Shown one piece after another: positions 24,959 to 33,176 of a stretch of 40,996 nucleotides of DNA. The notes under the pieces were generated by a model, which had not been told where the DNA came from, made no database searches, and saw only the letters and a list, made by a program, of their open reading frames with translations. The translations under genes were made by a program, and so were the position numbers. The DNA comes from Bacilli bacterium (GTDB taxonomy: Bacteria > Bacillota_I > Bacilli_A > ML615J-28 > CAG-698). The stretch spans positions 1 to 40,996 of the forward strand of contig JAEDHQ010000012.1 in the NCBI GenBank assembly GCA_016296945.1, written 5' to 3'. Within the stretch, counting starts at the first letter, position 1, and each line of letters starts with the position of its first letter.

Positions 24959-26493
24959 TATTGGAAATCTCCTTCATTTTTTACAGCATTAGTTCTACCA
25001 TAAAGAATTAATGAGAACGTTGCAACGACGACAAATACAAAAATACCGATTACAGAAGCTACACCATAATCTTTTGTTACTTGACCCATACACATCTTGT
25101 ATAACCAAGTAATCAATAAGTCAGTTTGACCAGCACCATATAATGCAGTTGGATTTGTAATAGCCGCTCCATTAATGTTAGTAAACATTGGATTACCACC
25201 TGATAACAAGTAAATAACATTAAAGTTATTAATGTTTCCAACAAAGTTTGAAATTAAATAAGGTCCAGTAACAAATAACATATAAGGAAGAGTAATCTTC
25301 ATATACATCTTAAATGGACTAGCACCATCAATACGGGCTGATTCATATAAATCATCAGGAATATTCATTAAAATACCTGAACACATTAACATTGTATAAG
25401 GAATACCAATCCACATATTTACAACAATAATTGTAATTTTCGCAATTGTAGCATCTTCTAGGAATTTGATATTTTCACTAATTAATCCTAAATTTGTAAG
25501 AATGGTATTAAATCCACCTTCATTTGTTGCTAAGAACTTAGATAAGAATAATAATGAAATAAATTGTGGCACAGCAATAGTAGTAATTAAAATTGTACGC
25601 CATAATTTTTTGAATTTAATTCCTTTTTTATTAATTATCATTGCTACAATCATACCTAAGAAATAGTTAGTGAATGTAGCAAAGAATGCCCAAACCAATG
25701 TCCATAGTAAGATTTGTCCAAAAACATAAGCAAATTCTGAGCCAGATGCACTGCTTGTTGCCCCAAATAATTTTCGGAAATTGTAGGCTCCAACCCAGTC
25801 AAATAAGAACTTTGGTTGTGTATAAGATGATGAATAGTTTGTAAAAGCAACAAGAATCATAAAGATTAATGGAATAATTGTAAATACAACTAAACCAAAA
25901 GTTGGAATTGACAATAATACCATATGGTAGTTTTTACCAACTAAGTTTCTAAACACTTCTTTATTGTCAATTGTCTTACCAATTTTATGAAGATTTTGTA
26001 ATTCACTACTATCCTTAATTTGATTATTCCATAAAACAAGTGCAATAATCAATAATAAAATAAAAATAATAGAATTAAGCATAATCATAAAACTGTTATC
26101 AGGATAAATATATTCTAGATCATCTTTAATTGTTTCTGCAATATATCCAAATGTATTAAGTTTTAAGAGTGATGGGATACCAATCGTAATACCATAAATT
26201 AGAAAAGCAATTTGGTATACAAAGTACAATACACCTCTTACAATTGATCCTCTTGATAGTAAACCAAATCCCATGAACAAGTAAGTAGTTCTTGTCTTCC
26301 AATCTCCATCAATAAAATTGTTATATAGATTTACAAAAAATGAAGAAATCATTTTCCATATTTTTACAAAAAATCCTACAAATTTATCTTTGAAAAAATT
26401 TCCTAATGCAATTGGAATACTCACGATAAAACTTAAAATACGATGGAAAATACGCTTATGTAAAGGGAGTGATAAATACTCGATTGTTGTCAT
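24958..26493 (-). CDS. malF: Maltodextrin ABC transporter permease, MalF type, with N-terminal extension
   Basis: A 511-aa permease. The C-terminal 300 residues are the canonical transport core, with the EAA loop ESARIDGASPFKMYMKITLPY. The first 200 residues are additional: an amphipathic, Phe-rich N-terminus, two or three membrane segments (about 85-105 and 130-155) and a cytoplasmic linker before the core begins near residue 190. Gram-positive MalF proteins are usually about 430-450 aa, so the extension is moderate. There is no large MalF-type P2 loop. AAAAGGAGA lies before the ATG. The upstream gap from malE holds a 12-pair hairpin. It is translationally coupled to malG. Confidence 0.92.
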   Translation of the reverse strand: MTTIEYLSLPLHKRIFHRILSFIVSIPIALGNFFKDKFVGFFVKIWKMISSFFVNLYNNFIDGDWKTRTTYLFMGFGLLSRGSIVRGVLYFVYQIAFLIYGITIGIPSLLKLNTFGYIAETIKDDLEYIYPDNSFMIMLNSIIFILLLIIALVLWNNQIKDSSELQNLHKIGKTIDNKEVFRNLVGKNYHMVLLSIPTFGLVVFTIIPLIFMILVAFTNYSSSYTQPKFLFDWVGAYNFRKLFGATSSASGSEFAYVFGQILLWTLVWAFFATFTNYFLGMIVAMIINKKGIKFKKLWRTILITTIAVPQFISLLFLSKFLATNEGGFNTILTNLGLISENIKFLEDATIAKITIIVVNMWIGIPYTMLMCSGILMNIPDDLYESARIDGASPFKMYMKITLPYMLFVTGPYLISNFVGNINNFNVIYLLSGGNPMFTNINGAAITNPTALYGAGQTDLLITWLYKMCMGQVTKDYGVASVIGIFVFVVVATFSLILYGRTNAVKNEGDFQ

Positions 26494-26539
26494 AAGATTC
26501 TCCTTTTAACTTCACAGATTTTATATTAACAAGAAATAA

Positions 26540-26566
26540 AATGTGACAACAAACTGTCGTCACATT
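26540..26566 (-). terminator. Hairpin between malE and malF (attenuator or mRNA-processing element)
   Basis: AATGTGACAACA (26540-26551) pairs with TGTCGTCACATT (26555-26566), 12 pairs with one wobble and a three-base loop. On the minus strand it is followed by TTATTT rather than a clean T tract. Placed ten bases after the malE stop, it likely causes partial termination or 3-prime protection so that MalE exceeds the membrane components. Confidence 0.65.
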
Positions 26567-26575
26567 GTTATTATT

Positions 26576-27826
26576 TTATTCATCGGCTCCTGTAGTACCT
26601 TTGACAGCAGTATTAAAGTTATTAATAGCTTCTTGTAAATTAGCTTCAGTATATGTACCATCTTTAATTCCAGCAGTTAAGTTTGATGGAGCATTCCAGA
26701 ATGTATCAGGAACTGCAGATTGAACATGAGCAAATTCAGATTGTGCTTTTAATACTAATACGTTAGGATCTGATGCCATAGCAGGATGATTTTGTGCATT
26801 AACGTTACATGGATAAATACTAGCTTCTTCATAACGTTTAGTTTGGCAAGCAGCACCAGATAAGAATTTTGCTAATTCATGAGCAGCTTGTAAACGTTCT
26901 GAATCACCAGCAGATCTTTGAGGGTTAACACCAAAGAACTTTCCACCTAAGAAACAACCTAAATGAGCAGTTTCACCATCAACAGTAACTGTAGGCATAA
27001 CAGCACATCCATAATCATCACCTAATAATTCTTTGTAAGCTTGAACGCTCCAAGTACCAGCGATAACTGCTTTTGTTTCACTATCAGCAGATGGAACACC
27101 ACTTGTATTAATCCAAGCTGGATCTTTCATAATCTTATAAATAGCTTTTGCAGCTTTTAATCCTTTATCAGAATCGAAATCAGCAACAGTTTTAATTAAG
27201 TTACCATCTAGGTCATAAGTTAATTGATAGTCAGCACCAAATGTAAACATTGCAGCGCCACCCCAGAATGCAGTTTCTAGATCATAACCAACTTTTACAC
27301 CTAATTCATTAGCTTTTGCTAATAAAGATTCAATTGATTTAACATCTTCTTCACTAAATACTTTCTTATCATATTGTAAGTAATAAGTATTATCACCAGT
27401 ATAAGGATAATTATAATATTCACCATTTAATGTAGCTAAAGCTTTACCCATTTCACTCATTTCTTCATCAATGTAATTAGCATAAGCAGAAGGTAATTTA
27501 GCTAAAGCACCTTTAGAATAAAGAATAGCAATTTTATCTGAAGCTGCTTCATATACGTCTGGAGCATTACTTGATTGCCAATCTAAAATTTCAGAGTCAA
27601 CTTTATCTGGTCCATGAGCGATATATTTAATAACATAAGTATTAGGATCGCCTGCTGCTTTTCTAGCAGCTTTGAAATCTTCAAATAATTTTTCATTGAA
27701 TGCTTGATCTGAAGAAGTTCCAGAATAAATTAAATTAATTGTGTGGCCTTCTTCTTTTTTGCCACCACATGCTACTAAGCATAAGCTTAGAATAAATAAT
27801 GTAAAAAACGCAAGAAATTTTTTCAT
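26576..27826 (-). CDS. malE: Maltodextrin-binding lipoprotein
   Basis: A 416-aa extracellular solute-binding protein, family 1, anchored by lipobox LVAC (Cys20). The mature protein has the two-lobe pattern of the family, with INLIYSGTSSDQAFNEKLF at the start and FWGGAAMFTFGADYQL in the middle. Aromatic and acidic residues for sugar stacking are plausible but not assigned individually. It presents maltodextrins to MalFG. It opens the operon with a GGAG ribosome site and the consensus promoter 27880-27908. The gene order, followed by malFG and two starch hydrolases, makes the substrate call good. Confidence 0.92.
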   Translation of the reverse strand: MKKFLAFFTLFILSLCLVACGGKKEEGHTINLIYSGTSSDQAFNEKLFEDFKAARKAAGDPNTYVIKYIAHGPDKVDSEILDWQSSNAPDVYEAASDKIAILYSKGALAKLPSAYANYIDEEMSEMGKALATLNGEYYNYPYTGDNTYYLQYDKKVFSEEDVKSIESLLAKANELGVKVGYDLETAFWGGAAMFTFGADYQLTYDLDGNLIKTVADFDSDKGLKAAKAIYKIMKDPAWINTSGVPSADSETKAVIAGTWSVQAYKELLGDDYGCAVMPTVTVDGETAHLGCFLGGKFFGVNPQRSAGDSERLQAAHELAKFLSGAACQTKRYEEASIYPCNVNAQNHPAMASDPNVLVLKAQSEFAHVQSAVPDTFWNAPSNLTAGIKDGTYTEANLQEAINNFNTAVKGTTGADE

Positions 27827-27861
27827 ATTTTACTCCTTTTCTATTTTTAATTTGCATTTTA

Positions 27862-27875
27862 TGAATGCGTTTACA
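27862..27875 (-). promoter_or_regulatory. cre/LacI-family operator at the malE promoter
   Basis: On the minus strand TGTAAACGCATTCA fits the catabolite-responsive-element consensus TGWAARCGYTWNCW with one mismatch. It begins about five bases downstream of the -10 box, so binding there would block initiation. CcpA or a MalR-type LacI repressor could bind; neither gene is in the window. Confidence 0.55.
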
Positions 27876-27879
27876 GTAT

Positions 27880-27908
27880 ATTATACATTACTTGTCGAAT
27901 AATGTCAA
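27880..27908 (-). promoter_or_regulatory. Consensus sigma-A promoter of the starch operon
   Basis: Exact TTGACA (27908-27903), a 17-base spacer and exact TATAAT (27885-27880), on the minus strand. It drives malE and, by the compact spacing, the eight genes behind it. The start codon is about 54 bases downstream of the -10. Confidence 0.85.
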
Positions 27909-27909
27909 A
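27893..27909 (+). promoter_or_regulatory. Possible tandem Spo0A-type boxes overlapping the malE promoter
   Basis: TGTCGAA (27893-27899) and TGTCAAA (27903-27909) start ten bases apart with a TAA spacer, like the arrangement I remember for the abrB operator. The second box is partly the complement of the -35 hexamer, so only the first counts as independent evidence. Confidence 0.25.
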
Positions 27910-27981
27910 TATTGTGAGAAACTTTCATAAATTAATATTTAGAAATAGCATTAAAACTAATAATTTTTTGTTTCAAGAATT

Positions 27982-29436
27982 CTATATATTCTTCATTTTT
28001 CTCATTTTTTGAATTAAATCTTCATTTAATTGGTCTTTTTGAACACGCCAAACCCAGTTTCCACCTAATGTTGATGGAGTATTAAATCTTGCTTCAGCAC
28101 CTAATTCTAAATAATCTTGAAGTTGAATTACAACGCGATCAGCTGAACTTTCAATTAAAGCAGAAATCATTTTTTCCACTAAATTTGAGTTATCTTCTGC
28201 TTTTAAAACCTTTTTTATATAATTCAATTGATTTTCATCTTGTGTTTCGAGCCATTCTTTTACTGTCATATTATCATGTGTTCCCGGATAAGCAATACAG
28301 TTAGTTGGATAATTAGCTGGAAGATAACTATTTGTTGGATCATAGTCAAAAGCAAATTCTAAAATTTTCATTCCAGGAAAACCTGATTCTCTTAATAATT
28401 GATGAACTTCTTCTGTTAAGAATCCTAAGTCTTCCGCAATTATATCTAAATCACCTAATTCATTTTTAATTTGCTTAAATAAGTCAATTCCAGGACCCTT
28501 TACCCAATGTCCATTTACTGCTGTTTCATCACCATAAGGAATTGCATAGAATGATTCAAAGCCTCTAAAATGATCAATTCTTACAACATCAAAAATTTTA
28601 AATGACTCTTTAATACGTTTAACCCACCAAGAATAATTATCTTTTTTCATTAACTCAAAGTTATATAAAGGATTACCCCATAATTGTCCAGTTGCACTAA
28701 ATGCATCTGGTGGTACACCAGCAACTTCATATGGATTTAGTTCTTCATCTAATAACCAAGATTTTGGATCAGCCCAAACATCACTAGAGTCATAAGCAAC
28801 ATAAATAGGCATATCACCGATAATTTTTATTCCTTGCTTATTAGCATATTTTTTAAGTTTCTTCCATTGTTTAAAGAATTCATATTGAATAAAATACCAA
28901 AACTCTATTTTTTTCTTATTCTTATTCTCAAACTCTAAAACTTCAGCACTAAATCTATTTTGATATGGTTTTTCCCAAGATTTCCAATTTCCTTCTGGCA
29001 TTGAGTTTTTGATAGCCATAAATAATGCATAGTCTTTTAACCAAGATTCATTTTCAGAAACAAATTTTTTAAAACTTGCATTCTTTTTAAAGTTTTTAAA
29101 TGCTTTTTCTAAGACAACAAATCTAGTATGATATAACCATTCATAATCAACATATAGAGAATTCTTTCCATCTAATCCTTTTAGGTCTTCTAAAGTTAAT
29201 AATCCTTCATCTTTTAAAATATCTAAATCAATAAAATAAGGATTACCAGCAAAAGCAGAAAAAGTTTGATATGGTGAATCACCATACGATGTAGGTCCTG
29301 TTGGTAAAACTTGCCAATAATCTTGTTCCGCTTTCTTTAGAAAATCTACAAACTTATAGGCTTCTAAACCTAAAGTTCCGATGCCATAATTACTAGGTAA
29401 GCTTGATATATGTAATAATACTCCAGTTTCTCTCAT
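27982..29436 (-). CDS. malQ: 4-alpha-glucanotransferase (amylomaltase)
   Basis: Cytoplasmic GH77 enzyme, 484 aa, that disproportionates maltodextrins, releasing glucose and lengthening chains. Family landmarks are LHISSLPSNYGIGTLG at the N-terminus, the DMPIYVAYDSSDVWADP block, VRIDHFRGFESFYAIP with the nucleophile aspartate, AEDLGFLT with the acid glutamate, and YPGTHDNMT. It has no signal peptide, as expected. It is upstream of the malE promoter and has its own leader with an AAAGGA site, so it is a separate unit in the same pathway. No maltose phosphorylase or alpha-glucosidase is seen here. Confidence 0.95.
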   Translation of the reverse strand: MRETGVLLHISSLPSNYGIGTLGLEAYKFVDFLKKAEQDYWQVLPTGPTSYGDSPYQTFSAFAGNPYFIDLDILKDEGLLTLEDLKGLDGKNSLYVDYEWLYHTRFVVLEKAFKNFKKNASFKKFVSENESWLKDYALFMAIKNSMPEGNWKSWEKPYQNRFSAEVLEFENKNKKKIEFWYFIQYEFFKQWKKLKKYANKQGIKIIGDMPIYVAYDSSDVWADPKSWLLDEELNPYEVAGVPPDAFSATGQLWGNPLYNFELMKKDNYSWWVKRIKESFKIFDVVRIDHFRGFESFYAIPYGDETAVNGHWVKGPGIDLFKQIKNELGDLDIIAEDLGFLTEEVHQLLRESGFPGMKILEFAFDYDPTNSYLPANYPTNCIAYPGTHDNMTVKEWLETQDENQLNYIKKVLKAEDNSNLVEKMISALIESSADRVVIQLQDYLELGAEARFNTPSTLGGNWVWRVQKDQLNEDLIQKMRKMKNI

Positions 29437-29482
29437 TATATTATTTCCTTTCTACTCATTTTTATTAATAATTTATATTCTT

Positions 29483-29513
29483 GTGTATTAAGCATAAATA
29501 TAATACACTACAA
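29483..29513 (-). promoter_or_regulatory. Candidate malQ promoter and overlapping inverted repeat
   Basis: GTGTATTA (29483-29490) and TAATACAC (29501-29508) form a perfect eight-base inverted repeat with a ten-base gap. Its arms fall on a weak minus-strand promoter: TTGTAG (29513-29508), a 17-base spacer and TAATAC (29490-29485), about 50 bases before malQ. Operator function is inference. Confidence 0.4.
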
Positions 29514-29543
29514 TATCATTTAAAATTATTATATTTATTTTAT

Positions 29544-30932
29544 TTAATCTATTACTTTTTTAATCCAAATCCCTTTATCTACCAAAATATAACCAGCAAT
29601 TACTTTTACAGCATCAATTCCATCTGCAAGAGCAAAAACAATCAAAATCGAAATTGTAGTGTATTTTGATAAGAAGAATGCAATTGGCAACCTAACAGCC
29701 CATATAAACAAACTATCAAATAAGATTGTAAGAATCATTTTTCCGCCAGCTCTTAATGTAAAGTAACAACATGTATTAAATGCATGAAATGGTAAAAATA
29801 CTGAAGCAATAATAATAAGTTCCCTTGCCATTAGTTTTATTCCAGCACTGGTATTATAGATATTTGGAATAATAAAACTAGCACCTATTTCAATTAAAGC
29901 AACAATTGTTGAAAATACAAAACTAGCAAATAAAATCTTATAACTAGAACTTTTTGCTTCATCATATTTTTTTGCTCCTAATAAATTTCCTAAGATAATT
30001 GCTGTCGCATTACCTAGTGAAGTTCCAACAGTTACAAATACATTGTTTACAGTATTGCAAATATTCATCGCACCTACTACATCTAATCCTCGATATGAAT
30101 AACTTTGTAGGATCATTGTTAATCCTAATGACCAGAATACTTCATTTGAAAGTAATAATAAAGTAATTGGTAAGAATTTCTTGAACGATTTAGCCTTAAT
30201 AATTGCCTTTGAAAAAACTCCACTAAAGAATGGAAATTTCTTTACTTTAAGATTAGCATAAACGACAACAATTAACATTTCTACAAATCTACTCATAATT
30301 GTTCCAATTGCGGCACCAATAATCCCTAATTTAGGAAATCCTAACAACCCAAAGATTAAAACTGCATTAACTACTAGATTAACACAAATTGCAACAACAC
30401 CACTTAACATTGGCACAAATGTTTCTCTCATTTCCCGCAATGATGTTGCATATATTTCTTTTATTACAAAAGGTAATAAGCCAATTAGCATTAATCGTAA
30501 ATATTCTTTCCCACAAGATAAAACGACATCAGGATTAGAATACTCGCCATCACTAGAATTAATAAATGCTTTTAGTAATTGATCATCAAAAATAATTAAA
30601 ATAAATAAAGCAATTAAAAAAATACTAATTCCAATCAAGAATTTAAAGCGCATAGTTTCTTGATAGCCTTCTTTATCTTTTGCACCAAAATACTGTGTTG
30701 CAAAAATTGCTGCACCACTCAAACTACCAAATATTCCTAAGTTAAAAACAAAAAGTAATTGGTTAGCAAGGGAAACACCAATCATTTCATCATTTCCAAC
30801 ACTACCCACCATTAAGTTATCTAACAAGGCAACAAATTGAGTAATGAATTGTTGCAAAACTATTGGAATCACAATTAAGAATAATGATTTATAAAATTTT
30901 TTGTCACCAATAAATTTCTTAATAACATTCAT
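29544..30932 (-). CDS. MATE-family efflux transporter
   Basis: A 462-aa multidrug and toxic compound extrusion protein with about twelve hydrophobic segments. The N-terminal half has the MATE pattern IPIVLQQFITQFVALLDN and later NQLLFVFN. The second half has an inverted-repeat counterpart near residues 255-300 (NEVFWSLGLTM). MATE proteins couple export of cationic or other small molecules to Na+ or H+; the substrate cannot be inferred. It is a single gene with its own promoter (30960-30988) and an AGGTGAT ribosome site. Confidence 0.92.
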   Translation of the reverse strand: MNVIKKFIGDKKFYKSLFLIVIPIVLQQFITQFVALLDNLMVGSVGNDEMIGVSLANQLLFVFNLGIFGSLSGAAIFATQYFGAKDKEGYQETMRFKFLIGISIFLIALFILIIFDDQLLKAFINSSDGEYSNPDVVLSCGKEYLRLMLIGLLPFVIKEIYATSLREMRETFVPMLSGVVAICVNLVVNAVLIFGLLGFPKLGIIGAAIGTIMSRFVEMLIVVVYANLKVKKFPFFSGVFSKAIIKAKSFKKFLPITLLLLSNEVFWSLGLTMILQSYSYRGLDVVGAMNICNTVNNVFVTVGTSLGNATAIILGNLLGAKKYDEAKSSSYKILFASFVFSTIVALIEIGASFIIPNIYNTSAGIKLMARELIIIASVFLPFHAFNTCCYFTLRAGGKMILTILFDSLFIWAVRLPIAFFLSKYTTISILIVFALADGIDAVKVIAGYILVDKGIWIKKVID

Positions 30933-30959
30933 TTTATCACCTATTTTTTAGCACAAGCT

Positions 30960-30988
30960 ATTATACTACAAATAACTATTTTTTTCAA
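30960..30988 (-). promoter_or_regulatory. Sigma-A promoter of the MATE gene
   Basis: TTGAAA (30988-30983), a 17-base spacer and exact TATAAT (30965-30960) on the minus strand, about 28 bases upstream of the start codon. Confidence 0.8.
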
Positions 30989-31006
30989 ATCATTTTACTT
31001 TAGCAG

Positions 31007-31050
31007 AAAATAATAAAAAGAAGATATTAAGATCTTCTTTTATTATTTAT
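31007..31050. terminator. Long bidirectional-looking terminator after the alr-glyA-DUF3737 operon
   Basis: AAAGAAGAT (31017-31025) pairs perfectly with ATCTTCTTT (31032-31040). The pairing extends outward through AATAATA/TATTATT to about 16 pairs with one bulged A. On the minus strand the core stem is followed by TTTTTATTATT. The DUF3737 stop codon lies inside the stem. Confidence 0.75.
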
Positions 31051-31909
31051 TCTCACCATTAACAATGATTTTGGCATTACATTTCATAACAGGATTTTCT
31101 CTAATTATTTCATTACATGAATCACATTTAATATAACCTGATTTTGGATTCTTTATCGATTCAATATCACCCTTAACAGTTGCCTTAACACTGGAATATT
31201 CAAATGATAAATCAGTTGCTTCCATTGTGCAATCAATTAATTTAAGATTCTTACAATAACACAAAGGTTGTGTACCAATAATATGACAATTAATTAGTGT
31301 AAGGTTTTCTGAAAACCAGCCTAAATATTCACCCTTAACAATAGAATTAATCACTGTTAAGTTTTTAGAATGCCAAAAAGCATCTTTTGTATCTAAATTA
31401 GAATTTGTGATAAGTCCACGATGAACATATTGAAAACTATATTTTCCTCTCATATTAACTTTATCAAGCATTATATGATCAGTTTCAAATAAGAAATATT
31501 CACTTTCAATATTTGAATCTTCAATTTTTAAATCACTACATCGCCATCCAAACTCTTTTGATGTTATCGAACTACCTTTGATCTCAATATTCTTTGATTC
31601 ACGTAAACATTTAACACCTGTAATTTTACAATTTGTTATCTTGCCATTTTTAGCATACCAAATTGGAGCTCTAACTAACTCATCCATTGTACTATCAATT
31701 AAATCAAAGTCTATGGCATGCCATAATGCATATCGCAATGAAAAACTAGATTTTTCAATCAAACAATTTCGCATCTCTTTTAAAACAGATTCGCCATCCT
31801 TGGGACCAGCAAATGTACAATTCAAAATATGCGTATCAGTTTGATTATATAATGCTCTTTCTTCATCGTATGTCTTATTTTCTATTTTCTCTTTATAAAA
31901 TTTATACAT
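31043..31909 (-). CDS. DUF3737-family protein, predicted right-handed beta-helix
   Basis: A 288-aa cytoplasmic protein built of short strand-turn repeats of about 20 residues, the pattern of a right-handed beta-helix. Segments such as ERALYNQTD, FAGPKDGESVLKE, EFGWRCSD, GKYSFQYV, TKDAFWHSKNLTV and GTQPLCYCKNLKL match my memory of DUF3737, whose function is unknown. Two cysteines near the C-terminus (KCDSCNEIIRENPVMKC) might bind metal. Its ATG overlaps the glyA stop as TAATG, so it is translated with glyA. Confidence 0.85.
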   Translation of the reverse strand: MYKFYKEKIENKTYDEERALYNQTDTHILNCTFAGPKDGESVLKEMRNCLIEKSSFSLRYALWHAIDFDLIDSTMDELVRAPIWYAKNGKITNCKITGVKCLRESKNIEIKGSSITSKEFGWRCSDLKIEDSNIESEYFLFETDHIMLDKVNMRGKYSFQYVHRGLITNSNLDTKDAFWHSKNLTVINSIVKGEYLGWFSENLTLINCHIIGTQPLCYCKNLKLIDCTMEATDLSFEYSSVKATVKGDIESIKNPKSGYIKCDSCNEIIRENPVMKCNAKIIVNGENK

Positions 31910-33144
31910 TAATTCACCCCAAACATATTTGTTAATCTTTTTACTTCTTGATGAATTCTATTTAATACCATTTCATCCTGATAATTTCTTAATGCCTTAT
32001 CAATAAGATCGGCAACTTTAATACATTCTTGTTCCTTAAAACCTCTCGTTGTGATTGCTGCTGTGCCAATACGAATTCCACTAGCAATAAATGGCTTTTC
32101 ATCATCAAATGGCACAGTGTTTTTATTGCAAGTAATTCCAACTTTATCTAATATATTTTCTGCAAGTTTCCCAGTAATACCTAAACTCTTCTTCATATTT
32201 ACGATTAACAAATGGTTTTCAGTTCTCCCACCAACTAAAACATATCCTAAATCAAGTAATCGCTTTGCCATTGCTTTGCAATTTTTTACAATTTGCTTTT
32301 GATATTCTTTAAAATCTTCACTTAGTGCTTCTTTAAAAGCAACTGCTTTTGCGGCAATGACATGCATTAGTGGTCCCCCTTGAATTCCTGGGAAGACAAC
32401 TTTATTTATTTTTAAAGCAATCTCTTCATTATTAGTAAGAATAATTCCACCACGTGGTCCACGCAATGTTTTATGTGTTGTTGATGTAACAATATCAGCA
32501 TATTCAACAGGATTTGGATGTAAACCTGCCGCAACTAAACCAGCAATATGCGCCATATCAACCATTAAATAAGCATTAACTTTATCACATATCTCACGAA
32601 ATCTTTTAAAGTCGATGATTAATGGATATGCTGATGCACCAGCAACAATTAATTTCGGTTTTACATCTAATGCTAATCTTTCTAATGCATCATAATCTAT
32701 CTCTTCTGTTTCTTTATTAACATAATAAGGAATAAAGTTATAATCAATGCCAGAAAAACTTAAAGGACTACCATGTGTTAAATGACCTCCTTGATCTAAG
32801 GCCATTCCCAGAACGGTATCATGTGGTTGTAAAAGAGCACGATATGCTCCCATATTAGCTTGACTTCCAGAGTGAGGTTGAACGTTAGCATATTTTGCAT
32901 TAAATAACTTCTTGATTCTCTCAATAGCTAAGTTTTCTACAACATCAACATACTCACAACCACCATAGTATCTTTTAGATGGATATCCTTCCGCATATTT
33001 ATTTGTTAGAATTGAACCTTGAGCTTCTAAAACAGCATTAGAAACATAATTTTCGGAAGCAATTAATTCAATATTATTTATTTGTCTTTGGCGTTCTTTT
33101 TCAATATATTCAAAAACTTCGATATCGACATTTTTTAAGTTCAT
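31909..33144 (-). CDS. glyA: Serine hydroxymethyltransferase
   Basis: PLP enzyme that interconverts serine and glycine while charging tetrahydrofolate with a one-carbon unit. At 411 aa it is standard. Landmarks are ELIASENYVS, KRYYGGCEYVD, the folate-site HLTHGSPLSFSG, and STTHKTLRGPRGG with the PLP lysine Lys225. An AGGAGG-type site precedes the ATG. It follows alr by 32 bases and is coupled to the DUF3737 gene. SHMT is reported to have side activity on alanine isomers, so co-transcription with alr may matter (inference). Confidence 0.96.
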   Translation of the reverse strand: MNLKNVDIEVFEYIEKERQRQINNIELIASENYVSNAVLEAQGSILTNKYAEGYPSKRYYGGCEYVDVVENLAIERIKKLFNAKYANVQPHSGSQANMGAYRALLQPHDTVLGMALDQGGHLTHGSPLSFSGIDYNFIPYYVNKETEEIDYDALERLALDVKPKLIVAGASAYPLIIDFKRFREICDKVNAYLMVDMAHIAGLVAAGLHPNPVEYADIVTSTTHKTLRGPRGGIILTNNEEIALKINKVVFPGIQGGPLMHVIAAKAVAFKEALSEDFKEYQKQIVKNCKAMAKRLLDLGYVLVGGRTENHLLIVNMKKSLGITGKLAENILDKVGITCNKNTVPFDDEKPFIASGIRIGTAAITTRGFKEQECIKVADLIDKALRNYQDEMVLNRIHQEVKRLTNMFGVN

Positions 33145-33176
33145 ATTATCCTCCTAAAATATTGGTATGATCATAA

